Shown here piece by piece: positions 1-8,043 of a stretch of 13,347 nucleotides of DNA. Within the stretch, counting starts at the first letter, position 1; every line of letters begins with the position of its first letter. Origin of the DNA: an uncultured Clostridia bacterium (GTDB lineage Bacteria > Bacillota > Clostridia > Oscillospirales > CAG-272); contig CANQXN010000034.1 in the NCBI GenBank assembly GCA_947627815.1, positions 1 through 13,347 on the forward strand. The letters run 5' to 3'. The notes under the pieces are model-generated. The model was given only the letters and a program-made list of their open reading frames with translations. It ran no database searches and was not told the origin of the DNA. Position numbers and translations under genes: made by a program.

Positions 1-2681
1 CGGATATAATGCTCAAAATTGTCTGTCACCGTGGTGGAGAAAAGCGCCACGCGGGAGGCCAAGTGCTTATCGGCATAGGCTTCCATGGGGCCTCTGCCGA
101 AATAGGTGAGGTTTTCGAGCGCGTCCGGCATGGCAAGCACCAACCCGAACCTCGGCAGATAGGGCATTTTCTCGTCCACTTTGACCTCGGCGGACAGGTG
201 CAAAACGCCGGCATTGGTCACGGTATAGGTAAATTTCACCCGCAAAAAGGGGCGGCGCGACTTGGCGCCCATCGAAATCAGCGATTCAAACACCGCCGCT
301 TTGCCCGAAACCGAAACCACCCGGGAAGACAGGCAATTGCGTTCGGCGTCTTCATAACCCGCCTCCCGCCATTTCCAGCGGATGTCTTTATCGTTATCCA
401 TCGGCGCGCGCCAGACGCTTGGCGTCATGGGGGCTTTCAAGAATTCCATGCCTTGGGAAATAAACGAAACGAGGAGGCCGGTGCGCTTGTCGAAGGTATA
501 AACACATTCTTCGGCGTTCACGCGGAAAAGGCGGTCATCTTCCTCGACCGTGAGTTTGTCATGCGCCGTATCGTTAATAAACAGTTCCTCCGCGAGCGGA
601 AGCTCAAAGGAATAGGCGCAGACTTCCTGCCCCATGGGCGCCCAGGGGGTGGCGTCTTTCTGCCGGACGGAAAAGCGAATGAATGCCCGGCCGCTGTCGA
701 GCGGCGGATAGATCACCTGCGTCGCCGTCTCTTCGCCGGGGCGGATGTCGGTATGCATCACGCTTCCCTGCGCCACCGGGCGGCCGTTGCGTTCGATGAC
801 ATAATCGACCGAAAGATCGGACAGGCGGGTGAAGGAGCGGCGGTTTTTCAGCCGGAACAGCCCTTCCGCGATATTTTCCGGCGTGATCATGAGCGGCGCA
901 TAGACCTGTTTGACCTCCAACATGCCGGTATGAACCCGCCGGTCGGGATAGACAAGGCCGTCCACACAGAAGTTAATGTCATTGGGGGTGTCGCCGAAAT
1001 CGCCGCCGTAGGTATAGTGGAAACTGCCGTCGGGCTGGGGCAGCGCCACCGAATGATCGAGCATTTCCCAGACACAGCCGCCGGCGAAGCGGTCGCTTTT
1101 GTCGATGAGTTCCCAATAATCGGCAAGATCGCCGGGGCCGTTGCCCATGGCGTGGCAGTATTCGCAGAGGAAAAAGGGCAGGCCGCTCCCCCCGTCCCCG
1201 ATGGCGTCGGCCATCTCGGCGGGGGAAGAATACATGCGGCTCTCCACATCGAAAAGCCCTTCGCCCCGGGCAAGCTCCTCTTTCAGCCTGCCACGGTTGC
1301 AGCCCTCGTAATGCACCAGGGCTTTCGGCTCCCGGCTCTTGATATAGCGCGCCATGGCGCGGTGATTTTCGCCGAAATCCGATTCGTTGCCGAGCGACCA
1401 GAAAAGGACGCAGGCGTGGTTTTTGTCCCGCTCAAACATCCGGCGCGCCCTGTCCACATAGGCGTTTTCCCAGGCGGGATCGTCGGTGAGGAGGCGGCCG
1501 TTGCCGGTGGCATAAATGCCGTGGCTTTCCAGGTCCGCTTCGTCCACAAGATAAAAGCCGTACTTGTCGCAAAGCGTGAGGAAACGGGGGTCGTTGGGAT
1601 AGTGAGAGGTGCGGATGGTGTTCACATTATGGCGCTTTAACAGCAGAAGATCCTTCACCATGCTGTCATAGGGGGTCGCCGAACCGAGCAGCGGATGGCT
1701 GTCATGGCGGTTGACGCCGCGCAGTTTCACCGGCTCGCCGTTGAAGAGCAGCACGCCTTCTTTGACCTCCGCCCTTTTAAAGCCCACCGGCTGGCAGATG
1801 TATTCTTTGCCGCAGGAAAGGGTCAAGAGATAGAGATAGGGGTCCTCCGCCGACCAAAGACGCGGGGAAAGGATTTCCGCCTCCACGGTGCCGATGCCGG
1901 AAGCTACGATCCGCCCTTCCCCGTTGGAAAAGCTCCAGCGGGGGCGCACGCCGGCATCGCAGGAGAGCGTAGCGGAGAGAAGCCCCCGGCTCAAGTCCTC
2001 GGACAGCGCGGCGTGAACATGGAAATCTCTGAGGCACGCCCGCTCGCGATACAATAAATACACATCGCGGAAAATGCCGGAGGTGCGCCATTTGTCCTGA
2101 TCCTCCAGATAGGAGCCGTCGCACCACTTTAACACCACAACATGCAGTTCGTTCAGCCCCGGCACAAGGTAGGGCGTGATGTCAAACTCCGAGGTCATGT
2201 GCGCCACCTGACTGTAGCCCACCTCGGCGCCGTTGACAAAGAGATAAAAGCAGGAATCGACCCCTTCAAAGTTGATGAAAACCTCTTTTTCCACCAAAAC
2301 CCATTCATCGACCGTAAAGGTGCGGTGATAGAGGCCGCAGGGGTTTTCTCGCGGGACGCGGGGCGGATCGCAGGGAAAGGGATAATTGACATTGGTATAC
2401 TGGGGGATGTCGTAGCCCCGTTCTGTGAGCATCTGCCAGCTCATCGGCACCGGGATCGTCTCATACGGCACCGGCTCCTCGAGAAAATCGGGCAGTTCGT
2501 CGAGCGAGGGATAGAAAGCAAACTTCCATGTCCCGTTCAGCGTCTTGAAAAAGCGGCTCTCCTCCCGGATACCCCGTCCGGCGGCGGCGGAAGAATGATA
2601 GGGAATGAAATACGCCCGGGGTTCTTCGCAATTTTCATGCAGGACTTGTTCGGTTTTGTGAAAAGAAAATTCAGGCAGCAT
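1..2681 (-). CDS. lacZ: GH2 beta-galactosidase (LacZ type), cytoplasmic, 3' end cut by the window edge
   Basis: Hydrolyses terminal beta-galactosides such as lactose, probably in the cytoplasm because the N-terminus (MLPEFSFHKT) has no signal peptide. About 893 codons are visible with no stop; the protein continues past the left edge. Domains in order: sugar-binding beta-sandwich (about 40-210), with the GSYLEDQD and SGIFRDV signatures; Ig-like domain (about 210-308); TIM barrel (about 310-600); second Ig-like domain; and the start of the large C-terminal beta-sandwich (from about 710). The acid/base Glu is E433 (WSLGNES) and the nucleophile is E507 in LCEYCHAMGN, 74 residues apart against 76 in E. 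coli LacZ. The metal-ligand motif is DEADLESHG. The start at 2681 is preceded by GAGGA (2692-2696) with 10 nt spacing, and a promoter lies upstream. It is divergent from a second GH2 gene. Family assignment is firm; the exact galactoside is not determined. Confidence 0.95.
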   Translation of the reverse strand, partial: MLPEFSFHKTEQVLHENCEEPRAYFIPYHSSAAAGRGIREESRFFKTLNGTWKFAFYPSLDELPDFLEEPVPYETIPVPMSWQMLTERGYDIPQYTNVNYPFPCDPPRVPRENPCGLYHRTFTVDEWVLVEKEVFINFEGVDSCFYLFVNGAEVGYSQVAHMTSEFDITPYLVPGLNELHVVVLKWCDGSYLEDQDKWRTSGIFRDVYLLYRERACLRDFHVHAALSEDLSRGLLSATLSCDAGVRPRWSFSNGEGRIVASGIGTVEAEILSPRLWSAEDPYLYLLTLSCGKEYICQPVGFKRAEVKEGVLLFNGEPVKLRGVNRHDSHPLLGSATPYDSMVKDLLLLKRHNVNTIRTSHYPNDPRFLTLCDKYGFYLVDEADLESHGIYATGNGRLLTDDPAWENAYVDRARRMFERDKNHACVLFWSLGNESDFGENHRAMARYIKSREPKALVHYEGCNRGRLKEELARGEGLFDVESRMYSSPAEMADAIGDGGSGLPFFLCEYCHAMGNGPGDLADYWELIDKSDRFAGGCVWEMLDHSVALPQPDGSFHYTYGGDFGDTPNDINFCVDGLVYPDRRVHTGMLEVKQVYAPLMITPENIAEGLFRLKNRRSFTRLSDLSVDYVIERNGRPVAQGSVMHTDIRPGEETATQVIYPPLDSGRAFIRFSVRQKDATPWAPMGQEVCAYSFELPLAEELFINDTAHDKLTVEEDDRLFRVNAEECVYTFDKRTGLLVSFISQGMEFLKAPMTPSVWRAPMDNDKDIRWKWREAGYEDAERNCLSSRVVSVSGKAAVFESLISMGAKSRRPFLRVKFTYTVTNAGVLHLSAEVKVDEKMPYLPRFGLVLAMPDALENLTYFGRGPMEAYADKHLASRVALFSTTVTDNFEHYI

Positions 2682-2757
2682 AGGTCTTGTTTCCTCGCTT
2701 TTTATGCACAGTGACGCCGTTTCCTGCCGCAAAGCAAAAACCGGCTTCTTTGGAAAT

Positions 2758-2786
2758 ATTGTAACATAAAAATGGCGGTTTGGCAA
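2758..2786 (-). promoter_or_regulatory. Sigma-70-type promoter for the leftward galactosidase
   Basis: On the minus strand TTGCCA (2786-2781) and TACAAT (2763-2758) are separated by exactly 17 bp. The predicted start of transcription is about 70 nt upstream of the ATG at 2681. It is less perfect than the rightward promoter of the same intergenic region. A T-rich tract (plus strand) at 2809-2823 lies upstream of both promoters. Confidence 0.6.
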
Positions 2787-2833
2787 GACCCGCGCCTCTT
2801 TTGCGCCGTTTTTTCTTTTTTTTCCCGCTTTCA

Positions 2834-2862
2834 TTGACAGAAAGCAAAAAACCCGGTATAAT
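2834..2862 (+). promoter_or_regulatory. Perfect-consensus promoter for the lipoprotein galactosidase
   Basis: TTGACA (2834-2839), a 17 bp spacer, then TATAAT (2857-2862): an exact match to the consensus sigma-70/sigma-A promoter. The 5' leader is about 60 nt. The T-rich tract at 2809-2823 lies about 10 bp upstream of the -35 box, where an UP element would be expected. A promoter this strong in front of a catabolic gene is often held down by a repressor; no clear operator palindrome was found, only the CGGCCG repeats at 2885-2898 in the leader. Confidence 0.8.
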
Positions 2863-2927
2863 AGAAAAGAAGAAGTGTTTTACCCGGCCGTCCGGCCGTT
2901 CACGCCCATGAAAGAGAAGGTGCCGTT

Positions 2928-5900
2928 ATGAAGTTGCATAAGATTCTGACCCTTTTATTATCGCTTACGCTTTTTGCCGCGCTGCTTCTCACCGTCGCGG
3001 CCTGCGGCGATGACGAAACCACGCCTGCCGGCTCCGTCGGCACGACATCCGGCGGCACGACATCCGGCGGCACGACGCCGGGCAGTGAGGCGCCGACCGT
3101 CACCACCGAAAATCCCTTCGCCGAGGCCAACCCCTGGGACGACAGCCTCGCGATCCCGCAGGCATCGCTTGCCGCAACCGTCAACCCGGGCGAACAGCTC
3201 TTTTCGGGTCTTGAGTGGACCGGCCAGCCGAACAGCAAGAACGCAAGCGGCCAGACGGTACATCAGAGCAATGTCGTTTCGATCGGGGAACTCGCCGCTC
3301 ACGCTTCTTCCACCGTGGTCTACAAGACCTTGTGGGAGGCCTATACCGGCGCCCGCGCCTTCGCCCCCGAAACCTCTTCCTATTACCGCCTCCTCACAGG
3401 CAGTAACAACCCCTGGATGCTGGCGGTCTACAAAAACGAGGCCGATGCCAAAAAGGCCGGCGTATTCGATGAATTTTTCAAGGTCGGCTATGACATGAAC
3501 AACGCCCCGAAATATCAGGGGAACGGTCAGGTATCGACCTATCGCAAAGCCTATTACGGCGGCTTTAAGCAGGTGACCCTGCCCGCCTCCTGGCAGACCC
3601 AGGGCTTTGATTTCCCCATTTATTCCAATACCCAATACCCTTGGGACAACGACGCCTACGGCAACGGCGCGTTCAAGGTGCCTGTGGCGCCCAGCGTCTT
3701 CAATCCCGTGGGGCTTTACCGCACTTCTGTCGCGGTGGACGCCGACTGGCTTTCCGCCGGCCGCCGGGTGATCCTCTCCTTCGGCGGGGTGGAATCGGCC
3801 TTTTACCTCTATGTCAACGGCTATGAGGTGGGCTACAGTGAAGATTCCTTTGACATTTCGGAATTTGATATTACCCCCTATCTCTACAAGGACGGCAAGG
3901 AAAATATCATTGCCCTGAAGGTCTACCGCTGGTGCGACGGCTCCTATTTTGAAAATCAGGATTTCCTGCGGCTCGGCGGCATCTTCCGCGATGTGGCGCT
4001 TTACAGCGTCCCCGGCGTGAGTATTGCCGACTATACCGTCGTCACCGATTTAGACGGAAAATTCACCGACGCCACGCTCCAACTGTCGGTCAAAGTCAAC
4101 AACGCCACGACCGCCGCCTATGAAGAAGGCTTCTTCTCTTTGGATGTGCGGCTCATCGACGCCGCCGGTCACTCGCTCTTTGCCGGCGATCCTCTGCGCA
4201 AAGAAGCGCCCGCGCTCGCCTCCGGCACGACAGCTTCCCTGACCCTTGCCCGCGAGGTGACGGCGCCCCATCTCTGGTCGGATGAGGACCCCTACCTCTA
4301 TACCTTGATCCTCTCGCTTTACGACAAAAACGGCGTCTATTACGGCAGTATCGCGCAGGAGCTGGGATTTCGGGAGATCACCTTTACAAAAACCGCCTCC
4401 TCGACGGCGGAAAACGCCTCCTACCGGCAGATGCTGTTAAACGGCAAGCCCCTCGTCTTTAAAGGGGTCGACCGCCACGACAACGACCCCGAAACCGGCC
4501 GTTATGTCTCGCATGAGCTGTATGAAAAAGACATTCAGATCATGAAGAGCTTAAACATCAACGCCGTGCGCACCTCCCACTACCCCAACGACCGCTATTT
4601 TTACGACATGTGCGACAAATACGGTATTCTGGTACTCGCCGAATGCAACATTGAAACGCATTACGGCGTCAATGCAAGCGACACGACCCGCTATTTCACT
4701 ACCTTAGTGCGCGACCGCGTGACTTCCTTTACCGAAAGCGCCAAAAACCGCACCTGTATCGTCATGTGGTCGATCGGCAACGAGACGACGACGGGCGCCT
4801 CGATCTATCCCACCGTAATCAGCGAATTAAAAAAGCGCGACCCCACGCGGCCGGTGCATTTTGAATCGCTCGGCTCGGGCGGCGGCGTGGATGTCGCTTC
4901 CGCCATGTACTCCTCGATCTATGATGTGCAGGGACGCGGCAACGCCGCCAACCGTATGCCCTTTGTCCTCTGCGAATATGCCCACGCCATGGGCAATTCG
5001 GTCGGCAACCTATATGAATACTGGGAGGTCATCCGCGCCTCTGACAACCTGATCGGCGGCTTTATCTGGGACTTTGTGGATCAGTCGATCTGGACGCCCA
5101 TCCCCACGGCGTCGGGCTGGGATTACTACGGCAACAAACAGTACCTCGGCTACGGCGGCTCCTGGAACGACTCGCCCAACAGCGGCAATTTCTGCCAGAA
5201 CGGCATCGTCTCCGCCGACCGCACGGTTCAGCCCGAGGCGGCGGAAGTCAAATATGTCTATCAGTCGATCTGGTTCGACGCCTCTCTTCTCACCGCAACC
5301 TCCCGCACCGTGTCGGTTTACAACGAATACCATTTTACCGATCTTAGCGCCTTCACCTTCCGCTATGAAGTGCTGTCAGACGGCGAAGTGACCGACAGCG
5401 GCAGCTTTACCCTGTCGGGCGCGCCGGGCGCCACGGTGAGCGTGGAAGTGCCTTACCGCCTGCCCGAAGCCACCGACGGACGGGAATTTTTCCTCACCCT
5501 CTCAGCGTTTAACAAAGAAGACGGCGAAGAGGGCGAGCCTGTCGCCTCCGAACAGTTTGCGCTCTATCTGCCGATCAAGGAAGTCAAGCCCGCTGCAGGC
5601 GCAGGCGCCCTCTCCACGGAAGAAAACGATACCACCCTCACCGTCACCGGCGCCGATTTTACCGTGGTCTTTGACAAGACCGCCGGCCGTATCGCCTCCT
5701 ATACGAGGGGCGGCGAAACGATTCTCACCTCCGGCCCGGAACCCTCCTTCAACCGGGCGCACACCGACAACGACAAAAACGCCCTCTCCTGGGACGGCGT
5801 CAAAGCCCGTGGCATAGAAAACTTCTCGGTAAGCGCCGCCAAAGACGGCGCAAGCCTCACGGTCACAGGCAGTCTTGTCCTCTCGGCGACGGGGGCAAGC

Positions 5901-7349
5901 ATCGATGTTTCCTATACCGTTTACGCGGGCGGCGCCGTCACAGTGCATTGGGTGCTACACCCCAATGCCACCTTGGGCGAAATGTACCGCTTTGCCAGCG
6001 TCATGACCCTGCCGGGCGATTATGAATCGATCGTCTTCTACGGCAACGGCCCGGCGGACACCTACTGCGACCGGCTGCGCGGCTCCCATGTTGGCCTCTG
6101 GTCCACCACCGTGAGCGACTCCTTCTTCCCCTATCCCTACCCGCAGGACACCGGCAACAAAACCGGCGTGCGCTGGTTCAGCCTGACCTCGGCGGAAAAG
6201 AAAACCGGCCTTCTGCTCGCGGCGGAAAACGAAATCGAGGCAAGCGCCCTGCACTTCTCCTATTCTCAGCTCCAGAGCGCGCGTTTCACTTATTCTCTGA
6301 AGGCCACGAACGCCGCCACCTATCTCACCGCCTCTTACGGCTCGCGCGGGACGGGCGGCGCCTCCTGCGGCCCCGATACCCTCTCGCAGTACCGCCTTTA
6401 CAACGACGGACGGGACTACAGCCTCACTTATACCCTGATTCCCTTTGACAAGAGTGAAACCGACCTCGGCGCGCTGGCCAGAGGCTGGCACAAGGCGCCT
6501 TCCTACACCGCCGCCGACATCGACGCGCTGGCGGCGCAGGCGGTCGACAATCTGATCACCGCCCTCCTCGCCGACCCCGCCGGCCTGAAAGAAGCGCGCG
6601 CCGCTTATGAGGCGCTGACGGCGGCGCAGAAGGCACTCGTGAAAAATCTCGCCCTGCTCGAAGCGCTCGAACAGGGGTCCCGCCTCTCTTTGACGATCCC
6701 CGACCTCTCCCCGCAGAACAACACCGTCAAACCCACCGAGGGGAGCTTCTGGCGGGCGGATACGACCTCGCCCACGGGGTACGCCCTGCGCGGCAGTTTC
6801 ACCGTGGCCGACAAGGGCGGCAAAATCAACAGCGCCCTTTGCGGCTCCGCTTTTACGCTCGGCGCTTTGGTCAAGTTAGACGATCTTGACGCCAACAACA
6901 TCATTTTTGCCAAAGGCGATACCCAGGTGGCCATCAAGACCAACGGGAGCGGCCAGCTTGAGTTCTTTATCTATCAAAACGGCAGCTGGAACGCCGCCGT
7001 CATCACCGACGCCTCGACCTACGGCGTGCGCCCCGGCGTGTGGTTCTATATTGCCGGCGTGCGGGAAGCCGGTACGCTGAAATTCTATCTCAACGGCAAA
7101 CTCGCCGCCACCAAGGCGGTTTCGGGCGGCGCTTCCTCCTCCTCGAACCTCTTCGGCGTCGGCGCCGATCCCTCCTCGAGCCGCTACCTGCGCGGCGAGG
7201 TCGCCATGGCGCACCTTCTGCCCTATGCCGCAAACGCCGACACGGTCGCCAAGGCAAGCGAAGCGCTGCTTGCGGGCAATGATGCCCTGCCCTTTGCCGC
7301 CTCCGACGCTTTGTTCTGGTTCGACGCCTCAGAGTGCCGCTATGAGTAA
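2928..7349 (+). CDS. Extracellular GH2 beta-galactosidase lipoprotein with C-terminal LamG-like domain
   Basis: A 1473-residue surface beta-galactosidase. The start has AGAAGG about 8 nt upstream. Residues 1-26 form a lipoprotein signal peptide ending in the lipobox V-A-A-C (C26), so the enzyme should be anchored outside the membrane. A Gly/Thr/Ser linker (about 37-53) contains 5-residue repeats. The GH2 part follows: sugar-binding domain (about 225-365, with GIFRDV), Ig-like domain, TIM barrel (about 500-770), second Ig-like domain, and C-terminal beta-sandwich (about 904-1175). The acid/base is E619 (WSIGNET), the nucleophile E683 (LCEYAHAMGN), and the metal-site motif is ECNIETHYG. After the enzyme come a helical segment (about 1190-1250, containing LTAAQKALVKNL) and a concanavalin/LamG-like domain (about 1254-1473), perhaps glycan-binding. 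E. coli LacZ has 1023 residues, so about 450 are extra. No terminator separates it from the next gene. Confidence 0.94.
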   Translation: MKLHKILTLLLSLTLFAALLLTVAACGDDETTPAGSVGTTSGGTTSGGTTPGSEAPTVTTENPFAEANPWDDSLAIPQASLAATVNPGEQLFSGLEWTGQPNSKNASGQTVHQSNVVSIGELAAHASSTVVYKTLWEAYTGARAFAPETSSYYRLLTGSNNPWMLAVYKNEADAKKAGVFDEFFKVGYDMNNAPKYQGNGQVSTYRKAYYGGFKQVTLPASWQTQGFDFPIYSNTQYPWDNDAYGNGAFKVPVAPSVFNPVGLYRTSVAVDADWLSAGRRVILSFGGVESAFYLYVNGYEVGYSEDSFDISEFDITPYLYKDGKENIIALKVYRWCDGSYFENQDFLRLGGIFRDVALYSVPGVSIADYTVVTDLDGKFTDATLQLSVKVNNATTAAYEEGFFSLDVRLIDAAGHSLFAGDPLRKEAPALASGTTASLTLAREVTAPHLWSDEDPYLYTLILSLYDKNGVYYGSIAQELGFREITFTKTASSTAENASYRQMLLNGKPLVFKGVDRHDNDPETGRYVSHELYEKDIQIMKSLNINAVRTSHYPNDRYFYDMCDKYGILVLAECNIETHYGVNASDTTRYFTTLVRDRVTSFTESAKNRTCIVMWSIGNETTTGASIYPTVISELKKRDPTRPVHFESLGSGGGVDVASAMYSSIYDVQGRGNAANRMPFVLCEYAHAMGNSVGNLYEYWEVIRASDNLIGGFIWDFVDQSIWTPIPTASGWDYYGNKQYLGYGGSWNDSPNSGNFCQNGIVSADRTVQPEAAEVKYVYQSIWFDASLLTATSRTVSVYNEYHFTDLSAFTFRYEVLSDGEVTDSGSFTLSGAPGATVSVEVPYRLPEATDGREFFLTLSAFNKEDGEEGEPVASEQFALYLPIKEVKPAAGAGALSTEENDTTLTVTGADFTVVFDKTAGRIASYTRGGETILTSGPEPSFNRAHTDNDKNALSWDGVKARGIENFSVSAAKDGASLTVTGSLVLSATGASIDVSYTVYAGGAVTVHWVLHPNATLGEMYRFASVMTLPGDYESIVFYGNGPADTYCDRLRGSHVGLWSTTVSDSFFPYPYPQDTGNKTGVRWFSLTSAEKKTGLLLAAENEIEASALHFSYSQLQSARFTYSLKATNAATYLTASYGSRGTGGASCGPDTLSQYRLYNDGRDYSLTYTLIPFDKSETDLGALARGWHKAPSYTAADIDALAAQAVDNLITALLADPAGLKEARAAYEALTAAQKALVKNLALLEALEQGSRLSLTIPDLSPQNNTVKPTEGSFWRADTTSPTGYALRGSFTVADKGGKINSALCGSAFTLGALVKLDDLDANNIIFAKGDTQVAIKTNGSGQLEFFIYQNGSWNAAVITDASTYGVRPGVWFYIAGVREAGTLKFYLNGKLAATKAVSGGASSSSNLFGVGADPSSSRYLRGEVAMAHLLPYAANADTVAKASEALLAGNDALPFAASDALFWFDASECRYE
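3039..3083 (+). repeat. Three 15-bp tandem repeats coding the lipoprotein linker
   Basis: GGCACGACATCCGGC occurs twice in a row (3039-3053, 3054-3068), followed by a third copy with a changed middle (3069-3083). In frame it encodes GTTSG-GTTSG-GTTPG, residues 38-52. This is a flexible spacer between the lipid anchor and the enzyme, and its length could vary by slippage without breaking the frame. Confidence 0.85.
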
Positions 7350-7399
7350 GCCGCGCTTGGCAAAATAAACAAAACAAAGAATCTTTAATAAAATCATGC

Positions 7400-7405
7400 G
7401 GGAAG
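7400..7405 (+). promoter_or_regulatory. Ribosome binding site that favours the start at 7414
   Basis: GGGAAG lies 8 nt before the ATG at 7414. The ATG at 7396 in the same frame has only AT-rich sequence without a Shine-Dalgarno upstream, so the six extra N-terminal residues are probably not translated. Confidence 0.5.
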
Positions 7406-7413
7406 TTATAAAC

Positions 7414-8043
7414 ATGACAGTATCTTCCGAGACACTTGACCGTCTTTCTATCACACTCAAAAAGCGAAAGCGGGTCGAACTCATCGCCCGCTATGAAGCC
7501 TTTGGCTGGCAAGTCGCCGAAGAGCAGGACGACCGCCTCTATTCCGATCTTGTCCACCTGACCCTCTGCCGGCCGCATACCGTCGCCCACAAAGACCGCC
7601 TGCAATATCTGCAAGTCTGCATGGAGGCCGATGTCAATCTGCTTGCCAAAAAAGAAAGGCGGCGGCACGCGGGTGCCATCGCCCTCGGGATTGTTTGCGG
7701 CCTTGCCTGCTTTCTTGCCTGCGCCTGCGGGCTTGGGCTGATCTTGGCTCCAAATTCCATTCCTTTGCGCGTCACAGGCGGACTTTTTGTCGCGGCGGGG
7801 CTGATTCTCGCCGTCTGCACCGTGCTTGCCGCGCGCCGCTGTGTCAAGCGGGAAAATCTCGCCTTTTTAAAAAGCGAGGCGGAACTCAAACAGCATTTAG
7901 CCGCCCTCCATCGCGAAGCCCTGTCTCTGACCGGCCAAACGCCGGCGCAAGGCGACAAAGCGCCCCCGATGGATGACCACCCGACGGACGACCACCCGAC
8001 GGACGACCGTCGGCGGGAGGAAAAGAAGGAGGAAGAAGCGTGA
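7414..8043 (+). CDS. Membrane protein of unknown function, coupled to cardiolipin synthase
   Basis: A 209-residue protein that I do not recognise. It has a soluble, charged N-terminal part (about 1-85; K/R-rich near the start, with GWQVAEEQDDRLY in the middle), two hydrophobic helices (about 86-111, rich in Ala/Cys/Gly, and about 117-140), and a charged tail that ends in two DDHPT repeats and a Lys/Glu-rich end. The tail's DNA also carries the Shine-Dalgarno of the next gene. It begins 64 nt after the galactosidase stop, without a terminator and without a convincing promoter between them, and its stop overlaps the GTG of cls by 4 nt. Translational coupling suggests a role in the envelope alongside Cls, for example as a partner or regulator, but this is inference only. 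An alternative start at 7396 would add six residues. Confidence 0.8.
   Translation: MTVSSETLDRLSITLKKRKRVELIARYEAFGWQVAEEQDDRLYSDLVHLTLCRPHTVAHKDRLQYLQVCMEADVNLLAKKERRRHAGAIALGIVCGLACFLACACGLGLILAPNSIPLRVTGGLFVAAGLILAVCTVLAARRCVKRENLAFLKSEAELKQHLAALHREALSLTGQTPAQGDKAPPMDDHPTDDHPTDDRRREEKKEEEA
7972..8008 (+). repeat. 15-bp tandem repeat coding DDHPT
   Basis: GATGACCACCCGACG (7972-7986) and GACGACCACCCGACG (7987-8001) are followed by a partial third unit GACGACC (8002-8008). They encode DDHPT-DDHPT-DD in the C-terminal tail of the membrane protein. The Asp/His richness could bind metal ions, or the tail may simply be a disordered acidic tail. Confidence 0.8.
8027..8032 (+). promoter_or_regulatory. 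Strong ribosome binding site fixing the GTG start of cls
   Basis: AGGAGG with a 7 nt spacer precedes the GTG at 8040. The GTGA at 8040-8043 is both the start of cls and the stop of the upstream gene, the classic arrangement for translational coupling. Confidence 0.85.

Noticed and set aside
9..1640. 543-codon open frame on the plus strand
   Set aside because: It runs antisense to the lacZ-type gene, which has full GH2 motifs on the minus strand. Its protein lacks any recognisable motif and is an artefact of GC-rich codon use.
2908..2931. Seven-codon leader ORF (MKEKVPL) overlapping the galactosidase start by ATGA
   Set aside because: It has no ribosome binding site of its own, and its codons are the Shine-Dalgarno of the main gene.
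7357..7394. Possible promoter before the two-helix membrane protein (TTGGCA and AT-rich boxes)
   Set aside because: The spacing between TTGGCA and the nearest acceptable -10 box is 21-26 bp, too long. Read-through from the galactosidase is more likely.
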